From: Oscillospiraceae bacterium | GTDB lineage: Bacteria > Bacillota > Clostridia > Oscillospirales > Oscillospiraceae | Length of the DNA stretch: 5,187 nucleotides | Assembly (NCBI GenBank): GCA_905219705.1 | Contig: CAJMXB010000064.1 | Coordinates: forward strand, 1-5,187 | Direction of reading: 5' to 3' | Shown here: in pieces, positions 1 to 5,187 of the stretch | Layout of the letters: every line of letters begins with the position of its first letter | Position numbering within the stretch: the stretch's first letter is position 1 | The notes under the pieces: generated by a model | Database searches by the model: none | Told to the model about the DNA's origin: nothing | What the model saw: only the letters and a program-made list of their open reading frames with translations | Made by a program: the position numbers and the translations under genes

Positions 1-1
1 G

Positions 2-346
2 TATACCAGTCATGGCACAAAACAAAAGGATGAGCGTGTCTGGCAGTTTTCACTATCGGATACGGACAAAGACAGAATCAATGACTGTATTCAAAGTGGA
101 TTTAAGACTTATATTATATTCATCTGTGGAGAAGAATCCTTCTTAGACGGTGAAATTGTGGTGCTTACGCAGGCTGAATATTTGACAGTAGCCCATAAAA
201 CGGGTATTCGGATCAAATTACAGGGGAAAAGCCCTAAAAAATACGTTATTGCTGATAGACAGTCAAGTAATATTCTAACAGTGGATCGTAACCGCTTTGA
301 TACTAAACTTACTGATATTAAAGACAGCAGAATTTTAGGGGGATAA
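2..346 (+). CDS. Unrecognised protein, 5' end outside the window
   Basis: The frame is open from base 2 to the TAA at 344-346 with no stop, giving the last 114 residues of a protein that starts left of the window. An internal GTG at 158 is in frame, but residues upstream of it (for example DERVWQFSLSDTDKDRIND) look equally protein-like, so that GTG is probably not the true start. The visible part mixes charged and beta-strand-like stretches (TYIIFICGEE, GEIVVLTQAEYLTV, GIRIKLQGK), with no transmembrane segment, cysteine cluster or motif I can name. Codons are AT-rich (ATT, AAA, GAT), unlike the GC-rich gene at the right end of the window. The stop lies one base before the next ATG, so the two genes are very likely co-transcribed. 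I do not recognise the family. It may be cargo of a mobile element; that is inference from composition and neighbours. Confidence 0.7.
   Translation, partial: YTSHGTKQKDERVWQFSLSDTDKDRINDCIQSGFKTYIIFICGEESFLDGEIVVLTQAEYLTVAHKTGIRIKLQGKSPKKYVIADRQSSNILTVDRNRFDTKLTDIKDSRILGG
337..342 (+). promoter_or_regulatory. Ribosome binding site for the 186-residue gene
   Basis: AGGGGG overlaps the end of the upstream coding frame and lies five bases before the ATG at 348. It supports that ATG as the start and fits translational coupling to the preceding gene. Confidence 0.6.
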
Positions 347-347
347 A

Positions 348-908
348 ATGATTGTAGACATTTTAGGCGGAATATTGCTTAATAAAGCGTTTTTTGATAT
401 TAAGAAGCCAATGCCTCACGAATCAAAGAAAAGCATATGTGAAAAAAATTTATTTTATTCAGACAGAGTAGCATGGGAAAAGAGAAGGAATATGCAACAT
501 CTTAAAGGATGTATGAAAACTTTTTATTGCGGAAATGGTGGTGAAGATTTTTGGTGGACATATGATCAAATTTGCCTAATTGTAGATAGGTTAAAAGAAC
601 AAAAATTCCCGTTCGTTTTAGAGTATTATAGCTTCAAAGAACACCGAAACATAAGGTTTGAGGATTCTACTTTGGATAACGCTGAATTGTTTATGAGCAG
701 CTATCCCTCTATTTCGATTCGGTGCTATTTATGCTCTGATGAAGGCAAAGTTTTGAAAGAAATTGACTCCTTTGTTTACAAATTTCCAGATAATTTGCGT
801 TTGCTTTGGCAGCAAGGAAAGATTATTATTGATAATATTGAGATGACACTCTTTGAAGCTGATAAGCACATATCAGAAGAATGGGAACGCATGAATGAGA
901 AAAGTTAA
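348..908 (+). CDS. Unrecognised 186-residue protein
   Basis: A complete frame runs from an ATG with an AGGGGG Shine-Dalgarno site five bases upstream to a TAA, directly before an intrinsic terminator. The protein is rich in aromatic and charged residues (GEDFWWTYDQIC at about 65-76, PFVLEYYSFKEHRN at about 87-100) and ends in an acidic, probably helical tail (EADKHISEEWERMNEKS). There is no signal peptide or membrane segment; the early ILGGILL stretch is too short and is followed by charges. It looks like a soluble cytoplasmic protein of alternating strands and helices. It is the last gene of a plus-strand operon with the partial gene before it and converges on the DUF3846 gene. The base composition is distinctly AT-rich: 541-600 has 19 G/C in 60. 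I cannot assign a family. A two-gene cargo unit, such as an effector with an accessory or immunity partner, is possible but unsupported by any motif. Confidence 0.75.
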   Translation: MIVDILGGILLNKAFFDIKKPMPHESKKSICEKNLFYSDRVAWEKRRNMQHLKGCMKTFYCGNGGEDFWWTYDQICLIVDRLKEQKFPFVLEYYSFKEHRNIRFEDSTLDNAELFMSSYPSISIRCYLCSDEGKVLKEIDSFVYKFPDNLRLLWQQGKIIIDNIEMTLFEADKHISEEWERMNEKS

Positions 909-913
909 TGTAT

Positions 914-952
914 GGGGCAACCGCCGAATATTACGGCGGCTGTCCTCTTTTT
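914..952 (+). terminator. Intrinsic terminator of the left plus-strand operon
   Basis: A six-pair core stem (CCGCCG 921-926 with CGGCGG 934-939) has a seven-base loop. It extends past one A/C mismatch by further pairs (GGGGCA 914-919 with TGTCCT 941-946, including G-U pairs), followed by C and TTTTT at 948-952. The T-run is good only for plus-strand transcription. The minus-strand operon ends against the same hairpin but has a poor T-run on its side. Confidence 0.75.
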
Positions 953-1262
953 ATGCTGTAAAATACTGACTGTATCTTTCTAATTCATCATCTGTAAGTG
1001 ATATAAAATCCTCTTCTCCAAGTCCAGCAAGAAAGAACGTGCCGCAAATTATGTCATATGCACAGCCCTCTCTATCAAATAGCAAGCGATTTTGCGGAAG
1101 GCCAATAAGTTTACCCTCTTCATTACATACAAGGGCAATAGGATCATCAAATGGATATATGGCTTGTATGTAACCGCCCACAATCGCTTTCATTTCTTCC
1201 AAACTACCGCAAATGTCCTTGCTATAAGGCGGTTTTAGCGGTTCGATAACAAGTATTCTCAT
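951..1262 (-). CDS. DUF3846 family protein
   Basis: This 103-residue protein carries the DUF3846 pattern along its whole length: an MRILVIEPLKPPY start, then VGGYIQAIYPFDDPIALVCN (about 28-47), EEGKLIGLPQNR (48-59), YDIICGTFFLAGL (about 69-81) and a GEEDFISLTDDELERY tail. Known of the family: it is small, of unproven function, and frequent on conjugative elements and phages of gut Firmicutes, often near antirestriction genes. It is full length for the family and has no signal peptide, so it is probably cytoplasmic. Its ATG (1262-1260) overlaps the stop of the SLH protein gene as ATGA, with a GGAG at 1277-1274 eleven bases upstream, implying translational coupling. It is the last gene of the minus-strand operon. 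Being tied to a secreted SLH protein is unexpected. Family call is from remembered motif pattern, not a search. Confidence 0.88.
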   Translation of the reverse strand: MRILVIEPLKPPYSKDICGSLEEMKAIVGGYIQAIYPFDDPIALVCNEEGKLIGLPQNRLLFDREGCAYDIICGTFFLAGLGEEDFISLTDDELERYSQYFTA

Positions 1263-3139
1263 GCCCGGTACAACTCCAATACATTATTGACAAGCTGTAC
1301 CAACTCCCCACGGCTGATAACCGCATCAGGCGTAAAGTCTGCCCTGTCCTCGATCCAGTTAAGGGCAACGGCAGTCTGTATAGCCTCTTGTGCCCAGCCG
1401 CTATACTGGATATGCTGAAGGCTGTATTCCTTCTGCTCAACAAATCGACTCAAAATAGCTAAAATCTGCGACCATGTAACTTTACCATTGGGATCATACC
1501 TACCATTGCCCACACCGTTGACAATCCCCGCTGCCTGTATCGTCTTGACATACGTGGTATACCACGCATCGGCGGCAACATCGGCAAAGGCCAGTCCTGC
1601 ATTGCTGTATTTTGCAATAGACTCATCATCTAACAGACGGTATATAATCGTTGCCAACTGCGCCCGTGTCAATGGATCATCCTCATGGAGTAGACCATCC
1701 CCATAACCAAGCAATACAACCGTTCGAGATGTGTCTATAACTGCTCCATTACAAGCAAGCTGTGGTTTAGTTGGAGCGGAAGTTTCAGGTTGTTCTTGCG
1801 GTTTGCTATTCTCTTCTGGCTTCGTGCCTGTAGAGGGCTTTGTAGGCCGCTGTGACGGCCTATAGTCTATTGGAGGGGTATAATCATCATTATTACCGTT
1901 GCTACCCTCAGAGGGCTTTTGTGGCGTGTCTGGTGTAGTGTCTACGGGATTGTCTGTGGAATCATCCTGCGGCGGCTCTGTGGGCTGCTCCGGGGGCTGT
2001 GACGGGGTATCTGTTGGATCGCCCTCGTTGTCGCCTTGCGGGGGTTGTGCTGGTTGCTGCGGTACGTTCTGATCCCCGGTATCGGGGGTGTTGGTATCGC
2101 CGCCTGTCCCCTCCCCTTCTGACGGTTGTATCGACTCCTGTGGGGGCTGCTCTCCACCTGTGGTATCATCATCCCCGGTCTGATCCCCCGGTTGCTGTGG
2201 AGGCTGTGGCTGTTCTGAAGAGGCATCTTCACCGTTATCAGTATCGCCGGGGTCTGGTACAAAGTATTCTGCGGCCTGTTCTTCTGTTAAGCGTATTAAC
2301 TGTATTGTGCCTTCATAATCAGTCAAAGGCATTTCAATTTTCTCGCCTGTTATTTCATTGTAATAATCGTGTGAATCATCCAAATCATTGATTATAGTAG
2401 TTTTCCCGGTTGAAAAAATATCATTCTTTTCCCCACTATGAGCAATAAAGTTCTCGCTAAATTGACAATTCTTTATGAGCAAATCGTCAGGACTATTAAC
2501 GGCACTTGATGAATTGTCGGTAAAAGTCGAATTTAGAATCTGTAGTTTGCCAGAAGAACTAATTGCTCCACCCGCCGAATTGGTATGATTTCTTTCAAAA
2601 TTGCATGAATCAATTTGAACATCTGTATAAGCTGTTATCGTTATTGCTCTTCCTGTTGCACCACTAAAAGTGCAATGATCTATGTACACTTTGTTTATGT
2701 TTAAGTCTCCGCATATTCTAATAAACTCCAAGTAATCATTACCATTGTAATCAAATATGCAGTTAGAAATTGTAACCCCATTGTTTGTTGCGTAGTTTAC
2801 TACAATCAATGCGCTATTATCTCCCGCAAATGAAAATCCGCTTATTTTGGCTCCATCGTCTAAGTAAAGCAATGCGTTATTTTCTGCATTACCACTGACA
2901 ATAGTTAATTTTTTATCTGTTTCAAGTGTTTCCCCCTCAATGTGTATTTCTGTTGACAGGTAAATAACATCATCTTCTTCGGCGGTATCAATAGCCGCTT
3001 GTAGTTCATCTAATGTGGCAACTACAACAGGCTCTTGCTCCTGCTGGATAGGCTGATCTGTAGCGGTATTCTCTTCCGCTGCAAAGGCGGGAATTGCCAG
3101 TATCAGCATAGTAAGTACAATCAAGATCACTTTCTTCAT
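1259..3139 (-). CDS. Secreted beta-helix protein with C-terminal SLH repeats
   Basis: A 626-residue surface protein. Residues 1-20 are a signal peptide (MKK, a hydrophobic core, AFA before AEE). About 40-250 reads as a right-handed parallel beta-helix of the pectate-lyase-like fold, with repeated coils such as GVTISNCIFDYNG, KVYIDHCTFSG, DVQIDSCNFERN, KLQILNSTFTDN and DLLIKNCQFSEN. About 294-460 is a disordered linker dominated by Pro, Gln, Asp, Thr and Gly. About 474-624 holds three SLH repeats that would bind secondary cell wall polymer: the first has TRAQ in the TRAE position but a degenerate N-terminal half, the second (FADVAADAWY) has TWSQ, and the third has SRGE. GGAGG at 3154-3150 precedes the ATG by ten bases, inside the regulator gene. 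Enzyme activity is not evident; a binding or adhesin role is equally possible. The linker and SLH DNA are richer in GC than the helix DNA, suggesting a mosaic origin. Confidence 0.92.
   Translation of the reverse strand: MKKVILIVLTMLILAIPAFAAEENTATDQPIQQEQEPVVVATLDELQAAIDTAEEDDVIYLSTEIHIEGETLETDKKLTIVSGNAENNALLYLDDGAKISGFSFAGDNSALIVVNYATNNGVTISNCIFDYNGNDYLEFIRICGDLNINKVYIDHCTFSGATGRAITITAYTDVQIDSCNFERNHTNSAGGAISSSGKLQILNSTFTDNSSSAVNSPDDLLIKNCQFSENFIAHSGEKNDIFSTGKTTIINDLDDSHDYYNEITGEKIEMPLTDYEGTIQLIRLTEEQAAEYFVPDPGDTDNGEDASSEQPQPPQQPGDQTGDDDTTGGEQPPQESIQPSEGEGTGGDTNTPDTGDQNVPQQPAQPPQGDNEGDPTDTPSQPPEQPTEPPQDDSTDNPVDTTPDTPQKPSEGSNGNNDDYTPPIDYRPSQRPTKPSTGTKPEENSKPQEQPETSAPTKPQLACNGAVIDTSRTVVLLGYGDGLLHEDDPLTRAQLATIIYRLLDDESIAKYSNAGLAFADVAADAWYTTYVKTIQAAGIVNGVGNGRYDPNGKVTWSQILAILSRFVEQKEYSLQHIQYSGWAQEAIQTAVALNWIEDRADFTPDAVISRGELVQLVNNVLELYRA
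1760..2260 (-). repeat. Low-complexity Pro/Gln/Asp/Thr-rich linker-coding DNA
   Basis: This part of the SLH protein gene is built from degenerate short units (QPPQ, PPEQPTEPPQ, GDQTGDDD, PDTGDQNVPQQP), seen on the plus strand as recurring GGTTGCTG, GGGGCTG and CCCCGGT words. It encodes an extended, probably unstructured spacer between the beta-helix and the wall-binding SLH repeats. There is no exact long tandem unit, but the repetition could allow length change between strains. Confidence 0.6.
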
Positions 3140-3450
3140 CGTTCTAAATCCTCCAACTTTTTATTATTGTCGGTCATGCTGGCAACTAACTTACTAATCA
3201 TTGCTGCTTCGGCGGCTGTCAGGCCAGATAGATCAAGGGGGCTGTTATTCTTGCGCCCCAGCAGATAGTCCGTAGAAACATTGAAAACATCTGCCAATCG
3301 TACAAGCGTAATATATGAGGGCTGGCGCACACCAGTCTCATACATAGAGATAGACGATTTTTCAACATTTACTAATCTTGCAACCTGATCCTGCCGCAAA
3401 TGGTTTTCTATCCGCAATGCTTTCAGTTTTTCGCCCAATTCAATAATCAT
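3136..3450 (-). CDS. XRE-family (Cro/CI-type) transcriptional regulator
   Basis: A 104-residue protein. Residues about 6-62 form a standard Cro/CI helix-turn-helix domain: GEKLKALRIENHLRQDQVAR, then LVNVEKSSISMYETGVRQPS (turn and recognition helix) and LVRLADVFNVSTDYLLGR closing the five-helix fold. The remaining 40 residues (ending MTDNNKKLEDLER) are a short helical tail that may dimerise; there is no peptidase or other effector domain. The start is secure: GGAGGTGA lies nine bases before the ATG. Its stop overlaps the SLH protein's start as ATGA, making it the first gene of a three-gene operon. It is probably a DNA-binding repressor of its own promoter; the palindrome over its start region and the direct repeats upstream are candidate operators. 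Target and ligand are unknown. Confidence 0.95.
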   Translation of the reverse strand: MIIELGEKLKALRIENHLRQDQVARLVNVEKSSISMYETGVRQPSYITLVRLADVFNVSTDYLLGRKNNSPLDLSGLTAAEAAMISKLVASMTDNNKKLEDLER

Positions 3451-3480
3451 TTGTTGCGTTCACCTCCACGCAACAATGAT
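3446..3480 (-). promoter_or_regulatory. Palindrome around the regulator's RBS and start codon
   Basis: Arms ATCAT-T-TGTTGCG (3446-3458) and CGCAACAATGAT (3469-3480) pair over 12 positions with one bulged T; eight pairs (3451-3458 with 3469-3476) are uninterrupted. The ten-base loop (3459-3468) carries the Shine-Dalgarno sequence, and the outer part of one arm contains the ATG. It may be a DNA operator for the XRE protein or an mRNA hairpin controlling translation start. Confidence 0.55.
3460..3467 (-). promoter_or_regulatory. Ribosome binding site of the XRE gene
   Basis: On the minus strand this reads GGAGGTGA, a near-perfect Shine-Dalgarno sequence nine bases before the ATG at 3450-3448. 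It fixes the start of the regulator gene and lies in the loop of the palindrome described separately. Confidence 0.8.
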
Positions 3481-3489
3481 AGAATACCA
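3481..3489 (-). promoter_or_regulatory. Candidate extended -10 promoter of the XRE operon
   Basis: The minus strand reads TGGTATTCT, a TGn extension plus a -10 with four of six consensus bases. No good -35 is seen at 17 bases. Transcription would start near 3474, inside the palindrome, which suits repression by the operon's own XRE protein. If the start is there, the RNA would retain only the inner part of the hairpin. Confidence 0.4.
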
Positions 3490-3495
3490 GATTTT

Positions 3496-3534
3496 GCTTG
3501 ACAGTTGGTGAATTGCGCTTGACCGGCTGTGAAT
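3496..3534. repeat. Two direct repeats 21 bases apart upstream of the XRE promoter
   Basis: Plus-strand copies GCTTGACAGTTGGTGAAT (3496-3513) and GCTTGACCGGCTGTGAAT (3517-3534) agree at 14 of 18 positions, with conserved GCTTGAC and GTGAAT outer blocks. The 21-base period equals two helical turns, so two protein units could bind the same DNA face. They cover roughly -22 to -60 of the proposed start. They may be regulator sites or, less likely, recombinase arm sites. Confidence 0.45.
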
Positions 3535-3537
3535 CCG

Positions 3538-3579
3538 TAAAAAAATAGCCGCATAACCCCAATAGAGGCTATACGGCTG
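3538..3579 (-). terminator. Minus-strand intrinsic terminator or attenuator upstream of the XRE operon
   Basis: On the minus strand AGCCGTATA (3578-3570) pairs with TATGCGGCT (3555-3547) with one mismatch, and the stem is followed by ATTTTTTT (3546-3539). It lies between gltD and the XRE gene. gltD already has its own terminator at 3801-3839, so this one would act on a transcript starting in between, or insulate the operon. Confidence 0.55.
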
Positions 3580-3595
3580 CAATGGCACTTTGATA

Positions 3596-3624
3596 AATGC
3601 ACAAAAAAGTTGCGAATTTGTCAA
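3596..3624 (-). promoter_or_regulatory. Weak candidate promoter upstream of the hairpin
   Basis: The minus strand has a perfect TTGACA (3624-3619), then a 17-base spacer and TGCATT (3601-3596), which matches only three of six -10 bases. If active, it would transcribe a leader running into the hairpin at 3579-3538 before reaching the XRE gene. Confidence 0.25.
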
Positions 3625-3675
3625 AATCCCATTAAAAAAGAGTGTTGGCGGCTCTTTTGCAATCCACTTCATGTT

Positions 3676-3774
3676 GATTGTATTGGCGAGGCCATTCGTC
3701 TGGCCAAGGAGCGCATGGATCAGAAAAACGTCTATTTTGTCAATCCCGCCTTCGACGCCCCCAAAAAGAGCTGA
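3676..3774 (+). pseudogene. Likely 3'-end remnant of a host gene
   Basis: In one plus-strand frame the last 32 codons before a TGA read like real protein ([20 protein letters not shown], then an AFDAPKKS end). Codon choice is GC-ending (GCC, CTG, AAG, GAG, CGC, GTC, CCC, TTC), as in gltD and unlike the AT-rich DNA to the left. The TGA is about 26 bases before a strong terminator, as expected for a gene converging on gltD. Upstream the same frame stays open to a TAA at 3538-3540, but the residues become basic and Cys/Trp-rich, with no start codon and Shine-Dalgarno pair. I read this as the C-terminus of a gene cut off by the accessory DNA. The family is not recognised, and a chance reading cannot be excluded. 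Confidence 0.4.
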
Positions 3775-3800
3775 AACCGTCTGTTTCATCTGCGTTTGGC

Positions 3801-3839
3801 AAAAGCCCCACCCTGTTTTAAAACAGGGTGGGGCTTTTT
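3801..3839. terminator. Strong bidirectional terminator between convergent genes
   Basis: A perfect palindrome (AAAAGCCCCACCCTGTTTT, 3801-3819, with its complement from 3820) gives a GC-rich stem flanked by an A-run on the left and TTTTT at 3835-3839 on the right, so it can terminate on both strands. It lies directly downstream of the gltD stop and of the plus-strand gene remnant. The central AAAA/TTTT would form the loop. Confidence 0.9.
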
Positions 3840-3840
3840 G

Positions 3841-5187
3841 TTACAAATTGGTGTACCCCATAAGGGATTGGTCGATCTCACGAGCGGCACCGCGGCCCTC
3901 CCGGATCGCCCAAACCACCAGGGACTGGCCCCGGCGCATATCGCCGGCGGCAAAGACATTCTCCACATTGGTGGCGTAACTCTCAGGGGCAGTCTTCACA
4001 TTCGAACGCGCCCCCGTCTCTACGCCAAAGGCTCGCGGCACATAGGCCTGGGGTCCCAGGAAGCCCGCCGCGATGAGCAACAGGTCACAGGGCAACTCCT
4101 CCTCCGTTCCTGGAAGGGACTTCAGATCCCCGCCCAGCCTCACTGTTTTGACCCCCCTGAGCCTGTTTTTCTCATCGGAAAGCAACGCAGTCACCGTGGT
4201 CTGATACACACGGGGATCCGCGCCGAATTTGGCAATTGCCTCCTCCTGCCCGTAATCGGTCTTACAGATCCGGGGCCACTCCGGCCAGGGGTTGCCCTCT
4301 CCCCTGCCCTCCGGCGCCTTTGGCATCATCTCCAGCTGGATCACGCTCTTGCATCCGTGACGGATACAGGTGCCCACACAGTCATTGCCCGTATCGCCGC
4401 CTCCCACGATGACGACCCGCTTATCCTTGGCGGAGATAAATTTTCCATCCTTCAGACCGGAATCCAGCAGACTTTTGGTTGTCTGTGTGAGAAAATCAAC
4501 CGCAAAGTGCACTCCCTTTACGTCCCTGTTCTCCACTTGCAGATCTCGGGGCTGGGCCGCACCGCAGCACAAAAGCACCGCGTCATAATCCCGCCGCAGC
4601 TCCTCCGCCATCACGTCGTGTCCCACGTCGACGCCGGTACAGAACCGCACCCCCTCCGCCTCCATGAGCCGGAGCCGGCGCAAAACGATCTCTTTTTCCA
4701 GCTTCATATTGGGGATACCGTACATCAGCAGACCACCGGCCCGGTCGGCGCGCTCGTAGACGGTGACCAGGTGGCCCCGGCTGTTGAGCTGCTGGGCCGC
4801 AGCCAGGCCGGAGGGGCCGGAGCCCACGATAGCCACCCGCTTTCCCGTCCGGGTCTTGGGCGGCCGTGGAACGATCCATCCGCCGGCCCATGCCTCCTCA
4901 ATGATGCCCAGCTCGTTGGCTTTTACGGTAACTGCATCCCCGTGAAGGCCGCAGGTGCAGGACGCCTCGCACAACGCAGGGCAGACCCGTCCGGTAAACT
5001 CAGGGAAGCTGTTGGTTTTCAGGAGCCGCTCCAGCGCATGGCGAAAATTTCCCGTATATACAAGGTCATTCCACTCTGGGATCAGGTTGTGGAGGGGGCA
5101 GCCGGAGGCCATCCCTCCAAGCACCGCTCCGGACTGGCAAAAGGGTACGCCGCACTCCATGCAGCGGCCGCCCTGCCTTTGCCGCTC
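3841..5187 (-). CDS. gltD: Glutamate synthase (NADPH) small subunit, 5' end outside the window
   Basis: The 448 visible residues match GltD, the flavin subunit that passes electrons from NADPH through FAD and iron-sulfur clusters to the large subunit GltB for glutamate synthesis from glutamine and 2-oxoglutarate. The N-terminal cysteine region is present: CMECGVPFC (9-17), a GCPL Cys at 30, then [19 protein letters not shown] (about 59-77), suiting two [4Fe-4S] clusters. The FAD site GSGPSG is at about 122-127, the NADPH site GGGDTG at about 262-267 and the terminal flavin motif [20 protein letters not shown] at about 413-432. The frame is still open at the right edge (RQGGRC before the first motif), so the ATG at 5160 is internal; roughly 40-50 residues should be missing. 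DNA is GC-rich (44 of 60 at 4801-4860). gltB would be expected upstream. A homologous NADPH-dependent oxidoreductase subunit such as NfnB/SudA is an alternative. Confidence 0.93.
   Translation of the reverse strand, partial: ERQRQGGRCMECGVPFCQSGAVLGGMASGCPLHNLIPEWNDLVYTGNFRHALERLLKTNSFPEFTGRVCPALCEASCTCGLHGDAVTVKANELGIIEEAWAGGWIVPRPPKTRTGKRVAIVGSGPSGLAAAQQLNSRGHLVTVYERADRAGGLLMYGIPNMKLEKEIVLRRLRLMEAEGVRFCTGVDVGHDVMAEELRRDYDAVLLCCGAAQPRDLQVENRDVKGVHFAVDFLTQTTKSLLDSGLKDGKFISAKDKRVVIVGGGDTGNDCVGTCIRHGCKSVIQLEMMPKAPEGRGEGNPWPEWPRICKTDYGQEEAIAKFGADPRVYQTTVTALLSDEKNRLRGVKTVRLGGDLKSLPGTEEELPCDLLLIAAGFLGPQAYVPRAFGVETGARSNVKTAPESYATNVENVFAAGDMRRGQSLVVWAIREGRGAAREIDQSLMGYTNL

Noticed and set aside
158..346. 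GTG-started 62-residue gene
   Set aside because: The same frame is open and protein-like back to base 2, and no Shine-Dalgarno site precedes the GTG, so it is the tail of a longer gene.
1780..2250. CRISPR-like or tandem repeat array
   Set aside because: The recurring words are short, degenerate and unevenly spaced, and they are explained by Pro/Gln/Asp codons in one reading frame. There are no repeat/spacer units.
1942..2391. Overlapping open frames on both strands within the linker-coding DNA
   Set aside because: They are shadows of the repetitive GC-rich linker of the SLH protein, with Arg/Pro/Ser-rich low-complexity residues and no ribosome binding sites.
3636..3658. AAAAGAG / CTCTTTT inverted repeat with a nine-base loop, as a terminator or element end
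   Set aside because: The stem is only seven pairs and mostly A-T, and no gene clearly ends there. It may be a decayed terminator or an end repeat, but that cannot be supported from one copy.
3460..3789. Minus-strand 109-codon open frame between gltD and the XRE gene
   Set aside because: No Shine-Dalgarno site precedes its ATG. It runs through the minus-strand terminator hairpin, the direct repeats and the XRE promoter region, and it lies antisense to the better-supported plus-strand gene remnant.
3590..3979. Plus-strand 129-codon open frame crossing the bidirectional terminator into gltD
   Set aside because: It reads through a strong terminator and ends antisense inside gltD. The GC-rich opposite strand explains the lack of stops. 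A different plus frame gives the better protein-like reading up to the TGA at 3772-3774.
4370..4945. Several open frames inside gltD on either strand
   Set aside because: These are out-of-frame readings of a GC-rich gene whose own frame has clear family motifs throughout.

Overview
The window looks like chromosomal DNA from a low-to-medium GC accessory island sitting next to a GC-rich housekeeping locus of a gut-type Clostridia (Oscillospiraceae-like) bacterium. The clues are strong GGAGG-type Shine-Dalgarno sites, an SLH-domain surface protein, a DUF3846 protein of the kind common on Firmicutes conjugative elements, and a GC-rich glutamate synthase small subunit. Genus assignment is inference only.

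Layout, left to right. (1) Positions 2-908, plus strand, AT-rich: the 3' part of an unrecognised gene, followed one base later by a second unrecognised gene of 186 residues, closed by a good intrinsic terminator (914-952). (2) Positions 951-3450, minus strand: a compact three-gene operon, read right to left. It encodes a Cro/CI-type (XRE) regulator, a 626-residue secreted protein (signal peptide, parallel beta-helix, long Pro/Gln/Asp/Thr linker, three C-terminal SLH repeats) and a DUF3846 protein. Both junctions are 4-base ATGA stop/start overlaps, so the regulator, the surface protein and the DUF3846 protein are probably translationally coupled. (3) Positions 3451-3840: a dense control and junction region. 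It holds a palindrome around the regulator's ribosome binding site and start codon, an extended -10 candidate, two direct repeats exactly 21 bases apart, a minus-strand terminator hairpin that could be an attenuator or insulator, a short stretch that reads like the last 32 codons of a lost plus-strand host gene, and a strong bidirectional terminator. (4) Positions 3841-5187, minus strand, GC-rich: gltD, the NADPH-dependent small subunit of glutamate synthase, running off the right edge at its 5' end.

My reading is that 1 to about 3600-3670 is accessory (mobile-element-like) DNA whose right boundary lies beside gltD, possibly inside the 3' end of a convergent host gene. No integrase, relaxase or transposase is visible here, so the element type cannot be named. 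The most notable unit is the regulator/SLH/DUF3846 operon and its unusually structured promoter region: a self-regulated module that would display a beta-helix protein on the cell wall.
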